Assembly: GCA_030619405.1 (NCBI GenBank)
Contig: JAUXBK010000088.1
Location: 1 to 9,685 of the forward strand
Reading direction: 5' to 3'
DNA: 9,685 nt
Source of the DNA: Sedimenticola sp.
GTDB taxonomy: Bacteria; Pseudomonadota; Gammaproteobacteria; Chromatiales; Chromatiaceae
In this document: positions 6,391 through 9,685 of the stretch, in pieces
Position numbering within the stretch: position 1 is the stretch's first letter
How the letters are laid out: each line of letters starts with the position of its first letter
The notes under the pieces: model-generated
The model's input: only the letters and a program-made list of their open reading frames with translations
Database searches by the model: none
What the model was told of the DNA's origin: nothing
Translations under genes and position numbers: made by a program

Positions 6391-8232
6391 TTATCCTTTG
6401 TACCAGCAGAACACCGCCTCTACCCTGTTGCCGGGTGGGTGAAAGTAAACTGATTTACACAAGGTTTTCAGTAGCAGGATCCCGCGTCCCGAAAAACAAT
6501 CGTCTGGTAGCGTATCCCCCTTCTCGAACGGTGAGGCGTCGAAGCCATCCCCGCTGTCCTCCACGGTGATGCTGACCCTCCCCCCGGTATCGTCTGAACC
6601 AATCTTGACCCAGATCGAGATAGACCCGTCCTGCAGCGCGTTCAGCCGCTTCTCACGTTCTGTAAAATAACCGGTAAACCCCTCAGGGGATTGCTTGAGC
6701 TTCGAATCCAGCTGCAACACTCCATGGTCCAGGGCATTGATGTACAGCTCGGTGAGGATGGTAAACAGTACCCGCCGGTGGTCCTGCAGCTGCTCGAGTT
6801 CCAGGATCTGATTGACGACCAGTGGTATCGGGTCGGTCTGGCGCAGGCGCTCTCCGGAGAGGATCAGCGAGAAGGCCGAGGTGTCCTGTTCCATCCCTTC
6901 GGCGGTCTCTTCCAGCAGGTCCGGGATCTCCTCGTGGTGAGGAATATTGTCCCACTGGGGCAGGATTCCGGGCAGGCACGGGATCTCTGCCAGGCTGATG
7001 TCGTCATCCTGGGGCGCATTACCGCAGAAGGCATCGAGGGCGTGTCTGATCCGGCTCAATATGTCGTCACCTGGCTCCCTCGCGCTGATAGCCTGTTCCA
7101 GGCGGGCCTGACTGAAATACTCGTCGTGCTCGTTTCGGGCCTCGATGACTCCGTCGCTGACCAGGAGAAGGCGGTTACCCCGCTGAGTTGTGTAGTGCTC
7201 CATGACAGACTGAAAATCGAGCTCCGGTTGGATGCTGAGCGGCAGGGAGCGGGACCTGAAGCGGTGTTTGATCGCGCCATCCCGGCCGTCCAGGAGCAGG
7301 ATATCCGGCATACCACAGTTACAGACGGTGATATTTTCGAGGGATCGGTCGATGGAGACGAACTGCACTGCGAAGAACATCCCGGTGGGCATCAGGGAGA
7401 GGAGTTTCTCGTTGATCCCGGCCAGGATCTGATGTGGTGCAAAGCCCTTGCTGGTCATTGCCCGGAACACCTCCGAGGCAGGCAGGGCACCAAGTGCGGA
7501 AGCGAGCCCATGTCCGGTAAAGTCTCCCAGGATCAGATTGAGATTACCGGCAGGGGAATAGGCGCTGAGAAGTACGTCGCCACTGAAAACATCGGCCGGG
7601 CGAAGCAGGCTTTCAATCTCGTCCATCGCCACATTGTCGGCAACCACGGCGCCGCTGAAGACACTTTCCGCAGCTGCCTCGTCCTGTTTCATCCGGTTGT
7701 ACAGGCTGCCGATCTGGCTGTGCAGGGAACGTAGTCTCTGTATAGCGAGGATCTTTGCCTTGATGAGAATGGGGCTGAACGGCTTGGTGAGGAAGTCGTC
7801 ACCCCCGACTTCGACACACCGGGTCAGTGAGTGCTCGTCCGTCAGGCTGGTGAGAAAGATGATAGGAACCGAAGGCTGACCCTCGAATTCACGGATTCTC
7901 ATCACCGCTTCATAGCCGTCCATGACCGGCATCAGGAGATCCATGAACACGATATCCGGGTGCTCTGACTCGAACTGCTGCAGGGCCTGAACGCCATTTT
8001 CGGCCTGGATCACCTGATATCCGTATTGCTCCAGCAGAGGTTTGAGGATCAACCGGTTCGAGAGTTCATCATCGACGATCAGCGCTTTCCCCTGAAGTAC
8101 CGCGCCCGTTTTGGCCCGGGGGGGGGGCGTTTGTAAAGCGGTGTGCATTTTTTGGTGAGTCCAGCAAAGGTTAACAAGGTATGGGTGAGCGAATCTGCCG
8201 GAAATGACGATTCCAGACACACTATCGGCCAC
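6391..8232 (-). CDS. Response regulator–PP2C/SpoIIE phosphatase–HATPase fusion (HsbR-like partner-switch protein)
   Basis: 613 residues from the GTG at 8232. The receiver domain (about 48-170) has acidic residues Asp54/Asp55, phosphoacceptor Asp98 in FMDLLMPVMDG, Thr128 and Lys150 in LTKPF. A coiled linker leads to a SpoIIE/PP2C-type phosphatase (about 205-420) with metal-site motifs FSGDVLL (Asp219), LGDFTGHG (Asp237), VSDGV (Asp360) and DDDIS (Asp410/411). A C-terminal RsbW-like HATPase (about 450-613) has the N-box ELYINALDHG (Asn499), the G1 box DSGDGF and a glycine-rich SGRGILLL. By analogy with HsbR it would release and/or phosphorylate a STAS-domain anti-sigma antagonist; no STAS gene is in the window. 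The start is uncertain: GTG 8232 follows AAGGGGGG very closely, GTG 8220 is better spaced from it, and ATG 8148 has no clear ribosome site. Ten cytosines lie at codons 36-39. It probably follows the RRM gene ending at 8304 in one transcript. Confidence 0.93.
   Translation of the reverse strand: MADSVSGIVISGRFAHPYLVNLCWTHQKMHTALQTPPPRAKTGAVLQGKALIVDDELSNRLILKPLLEQYGYQVIQAENGVQALQQFESEHPDIVFMDLLMPVMDGYEAVMRIREFEGQPSVPIIFLTSLTDEHSLTRCVEVGGDDFLTKPFSPILIKAKILAIQRLRSLHSQIGSLYNRMKQDEAAAESVFSGAVVADNVAMDEIESLLRPADVFSGDVLLSAYSPAGNLNLILGDFTGHGLASALGALPASEVFRAMTSKGFAPHQILAGINEKLLSLMPTGMFFAVQFVSIDRSLENITVCNCGMPDILLLDGRDGAIKHRFRSRSLPLSIQPELDFQSVMEHYTTQRGNRLLLVSDGVIEARNEHDEYFSQARLEQAISAREPGDDILSRIRHALDAFCGNAPQDDDISLAEIPCLPGILPQWDNIPHHEEIPDLLEETAEGMEQDTSAFSLILSGERLRQTDPIPLVVNQILELEQLQDHRRVLFTILTELYINALDHGVLQLDSKLKQSPEGFTGYFTEREKRLNALQDGSISIWVKIGSDDTGGRVSITVEDSGDGFDASPFEKGDTLPDDCFSGRGILLLKTLCKSVYFHPPGNRVEAVFCWYKG
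8118..8127 (-). repeat. Homopolymeric C10 tract in the 5' coding region of the response regulator gene
   Basis: Ten cytosines on the coding strand encode the PPP of TPPPR at about codon 36-39, ahead of the receiver domain. Gain or loss of one base would shift the frame between the proposed starts and all three domains. With eleven cytosines, the alternative reading frame that opens with ATG at 8276 would instead join the receiver frame. Confidence 0.9.
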
Positions 8233-8303
8233 CCCCCTTCGTTCTTGACTGGCAGGGGGTAATCAATCGAATTCAATGAAAAAGTGCAGGCGGACAGGCG
8301 ATA

Positions 8304-8744
8304 TCAATGCTGTGGCAGCGGGAGAACCGTTTTTGCCCGGGTGGCCCCTGCGTGCAGCGGCTCGATCTGCAGTCTGGAACGACGGCGGTCCCGCCTTCTC
8401 CGCTCCCAGACATCTGTCGGCAGCGACTCTTCTTCATGGCGTTGGTCGCGCAGGCTGGATCGATGGTAGAACTTCCTTACCTCCATCGTCTTGTCTTTGA
8501 GACGGGTACCATTGAGTCGTTCGATCACTACGACTGCGTCCTTCGCCGGTTCGATGTGGGCTATTCCGTGATATTCGACGGTCTGCCCCTTCCGATCGAT
8601 GATCCGGAAGATCTCACAACCGAGAATCTTTTTTCCATGTCTGTTCGAAAAAGGATTCCAGTGGGACCGCAAGGAACTGGAAAGGTAGTTGATCAGGCCC
8701 AGTCGGGTTACGGATTCGGGGAGTCTGCGAATGAAAATATCCAT
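8304..8744 (-). CDS. RRM-like putative RNA-binding protein with arginine-rich tail (paralogue 2 of a tandem pair)
   Basis: 146 residues. The N-terminal 95 read as an RNA-recognition-motif fold: strand 1 DIFIRRL (RNP2-like, 2-8), helix 1 about 11-25, strand 2 about 42-52, strand 3 VEYHGIAHIE (56-65, RNP1-like, with His63 where aromatic Tyr is found in the paralogue), helix 2 VVVIERLNG, and strand 4 TMEVRKFY (86-93). A basic stretch (RSHWNPFSNRHGKK) lies between helix 1 and strand 2. The tail has ERRRRDRRRSRLQIEPL (114-130), highly basic and shared with the paralogue ending at 8879. A good ribosome site GAGGAAG lies 5 nt before the ATG. The order is RRM, RRM, response regulator, with gaps of 134 and 71 nt. 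Role and target are unknown; the RRM call comes from the motif pattern only. Confidence 0.82.
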   Translation of the reverse strand: MDIFIRRLPESVTRLGLINYLSSSLRSHWNPFSNRHGKKILGCEIFRIIDRKGQTVEYHGIAHIEPAKDAVVVIERLNGTRLKDKTMEVRKFYHRSSLRDQRHEEESLPTDVWERRRRDRRRSRLQIEPLHAGATRAKTVLPLPQH

Positions 8745-8878
8745 AAAGTCTTCCTCGGTATATTGAGGCGTTGCCTGAAATTAACTATCTAACTATAGAT
8801 CGGCGATCAGGGTTATTCTGCTGAAAACATGAACTGGGTCACAATTCAGAAAGAAATGGTACGTTCTTTGATGTGGTG

Positions 8879-9304
8879 TCAGGCAGCGGGTGGTTTGCCA
8901 TCTGGCAGTGACCCATAGAGGGTCTCGATCTGCAGGTTTTTTCTGCGCCGATCCCCCCGGCGTCGGTCGACGATGGCCAGTTGCCCCTTCCCGGAGTTCA
9001 ATCTTCTCTCCCGGCGCCCGCTGCGTGGAAAATATTCCCGGACTTCCATGACCTTGCCATGCAACAGGCTGCCACTGAGATGTCTGATCAATGTTTCCCC
9101 TTCCCTATCGTCATCGATATAAGCCAGACCATGGTATTCAACCCTGTCGGTATCCAGATTCCTGATCCTGAGGATGTCGCTCATTTTCAGTTTTCCCCGT
9201 CTAAGAAAGGGGAGTATCTGGGTACGTCGAAGGCCCTGGGTGATGAATGCATTCAGCTCTTTCTGGCTGGTCGAATCAGAAATATCCCGAATAAAAATGA
9301 TCAT
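8879..9304 (-). CDS. RRM-like putative RNA-binding protein with arginine-rich tail (paralogue 1 of a tandem pair)
   Basis: 141 residues, clearly related to the next gene downstream. RRM-like landmarks are strand 1 IIFIRDI (2-8, RNP2-like), helix 1 TSQKELNAFITQGL (12-25), strand 2 SDILRIRNL, strand 3 VEYHGLAYIDDD (55-66, RNP1-like with the expected aromatic Tyr62), helix 2 GETLIRHLSG, and strand 4 VMEVREYF (85-92). The basic insertion RRTQILPFLRRGKLK precedes strand 2. The tail carries DRRRGDRRRKNLQIETLYG (113-131), matching RRDRRRSRLQIEPL in the paralogue. The ribosome site AAAGGGG is 8 nt before the ATG. This is the first visible gene of the signalling cluster, and upstream lies the structured repeat at 9383-9493. 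Bacterial RRM proteins exist and are mostly of unknown target; no function is claimed here. Confidence 0.83.
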   Translation of the reverse strand: MIIFIRDISDSTSQKELNAFITQGLRRTQILPFLRRGKLKMSDILRIRNLDTDRVEYHGLAYIDDDREGETLIRHLSGSLLHGKVMEVREYFPRSGRRERRLNSGKGQLAIVDRRRGDRRRKNLQIETLYGSLPDGKPPAA

Positions 9305-9322
9305 GGCGCCAACCCCTTTGTT

Positions 9323-9351
9323 TTTATCGATTGTTGTAGATTTCGGGTAAA
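9323..9351 (-). promoter_or_regulatory. Possible weak promoter upstream of the first RRM gene
   Basis: On the minus strand TTTACC (9351-9346) and GATAAA (9328-9323) are spaced by 17 nt; each matches the sigma-70 consensus at 4 of 6 positions. It would give a very short leader ending in the AAAGGGG ribosome site. The evidence is thin. Confidence 0.2.
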
Positions 9352-9382
9352 CACCAAGTAAACCATCCTCGTTTGGGGTAAA

Positions 9383-9493
9383 AGCGGGTCTGGTGTCCCC
9401 TGCTGGGAGCGTCTGCGGCCAGGGGGGATGGCCGCAGCCGAGCCTACAGGGACATATTTATGGTGTCCCCCAGCAGGGGGCCTCAGACCCGCT
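9383..9493. repeat. Nested multi-stem intergenic element
   Basis: About 111 nt with an outer stem AGCGGGTCTG (9383-9392) to CAGACCCGCT (9484-9493), a second stem CCCCTGCTGGG (9397-9407) to CCCAGCAGGGG (9469-9479), and an inner 9-bp hairpin CTGCGGCCA (9413-9421) to TGGCCGCAG (9429-9437) with loop GGGGGGA. A single-stranded GAGCCTACAGGGACATATTT (9440-9459) lies between. TGGTGTCCCC occurs twice (9391-9400, 9461-9470). The layout resembles a REP-like or other structured gammaproteobacterial intergenic repeat. It lies 79 nt upstream of the first RRM gene. Confidence 0.8.
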
Positions 9494-9685
9494 AACGGGA
9501 TTAACTTGGCACGTACGGTTTCCGTTTATATGATCCCACTGTAAATAGCAACAGATATTCCTGTTTTTCACGGTTTATTGGTACCTAGATCCTGCAAGTA
9601 GTCGTGCATACAGAGTGCAATATATTGTTTCGTAGAGTGAATGAAAAATTGAGTGGAATCCTTATTGTGATTGCCGAGATTTTTC
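9494..9685. other. Terminal stretch without recognised features
   Basis: AT-rich compared with the coding regions. I see no start-to-stop frame with protein-like composition, no gene running off the edge, no tRNA-like cloverleaf and no strong promoter on either strand. Confidence 0.5.

Noticed and set aside
6691..7734. 347-codon plus-strand frame opposite the response regulator gene
   Set aside because: The minus strand encodes intact PP2C and HATPase motifs over the same bases; the antisense product matches nothing I know.

Overview
The window reads as a piece of a gammaproteobacterial chromosome. The strongest evidence is the run prmA – zinc-ribbon/DUF3426 protein – dusB – fis – purH, a gene order typical of gammaproteobacteria, together with a genuine Fis protein. 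Protein residues and moderately high GC would fit a Chromatiales-like or sulfur-oxidiser-type lineage, but that placement is inference. All eight genes I can support lie on the minus strand, so transcription runs from right (high coordinates) to left.

In transcription order the layout is as follows. (1) 9304-8304 holds two small paralogous proteins with an RNA-recognition-motif (RRM)-like N-terminal half and an arginine-rich tail. (2) 8232-6391 holds a three-domain signalling protein: response-regulator receiver, SpoIIE/PP2C-type phosphatase and RsbW-like HATPase, as in HsbR-type partner-switch proteins. Its 5' end carries a run of ten cytosines. (3) 6390-5913 is a repeat-filled gap with a 265-bp near-palindromic MITE-like element and a hairpin/heptamer repeat that touches prmA. 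(4) 5912-3915 holds prmA and the DUF3426 protein. (5) 3914-3456 is a second repeat-filled gap and the dusB leader. (6) 3455-509 holds dusB, fis (4-nt overlap) and purH. (7) 508-1 holds more repeats and no gene.

The left two-thirds is core metabolism and translation: L11 methylation, tRNA dihydrouridine, nucleoid/growth-phase control and the last two steps of IMP synthesis. The usual outer neighbours, accC before prmA and purD after purH, are absent, and repeats sit exactly at both break points. The right third is a signalling and probable RNA-binding module whose joint function I cannot name; it is the best candidate here for something not yet described.

The non-coding DNA is unusually structured. 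Repeat family A (GGTTCCCACGC hairpin plus CCTAGGA-like heptamers) occurs at 404-500 and, inverted, at 5921-6000, bracketing the prmA-purH block. Repeat family B (an ~200-bp composite with a GACAGGATTAACAGGATT dyad) occurs at 93-292 and, inverted, at 3634-3825, bracketing dusB-fis-purH. A third structured element at 9383-9493 lies upstream of the first RRM gene.
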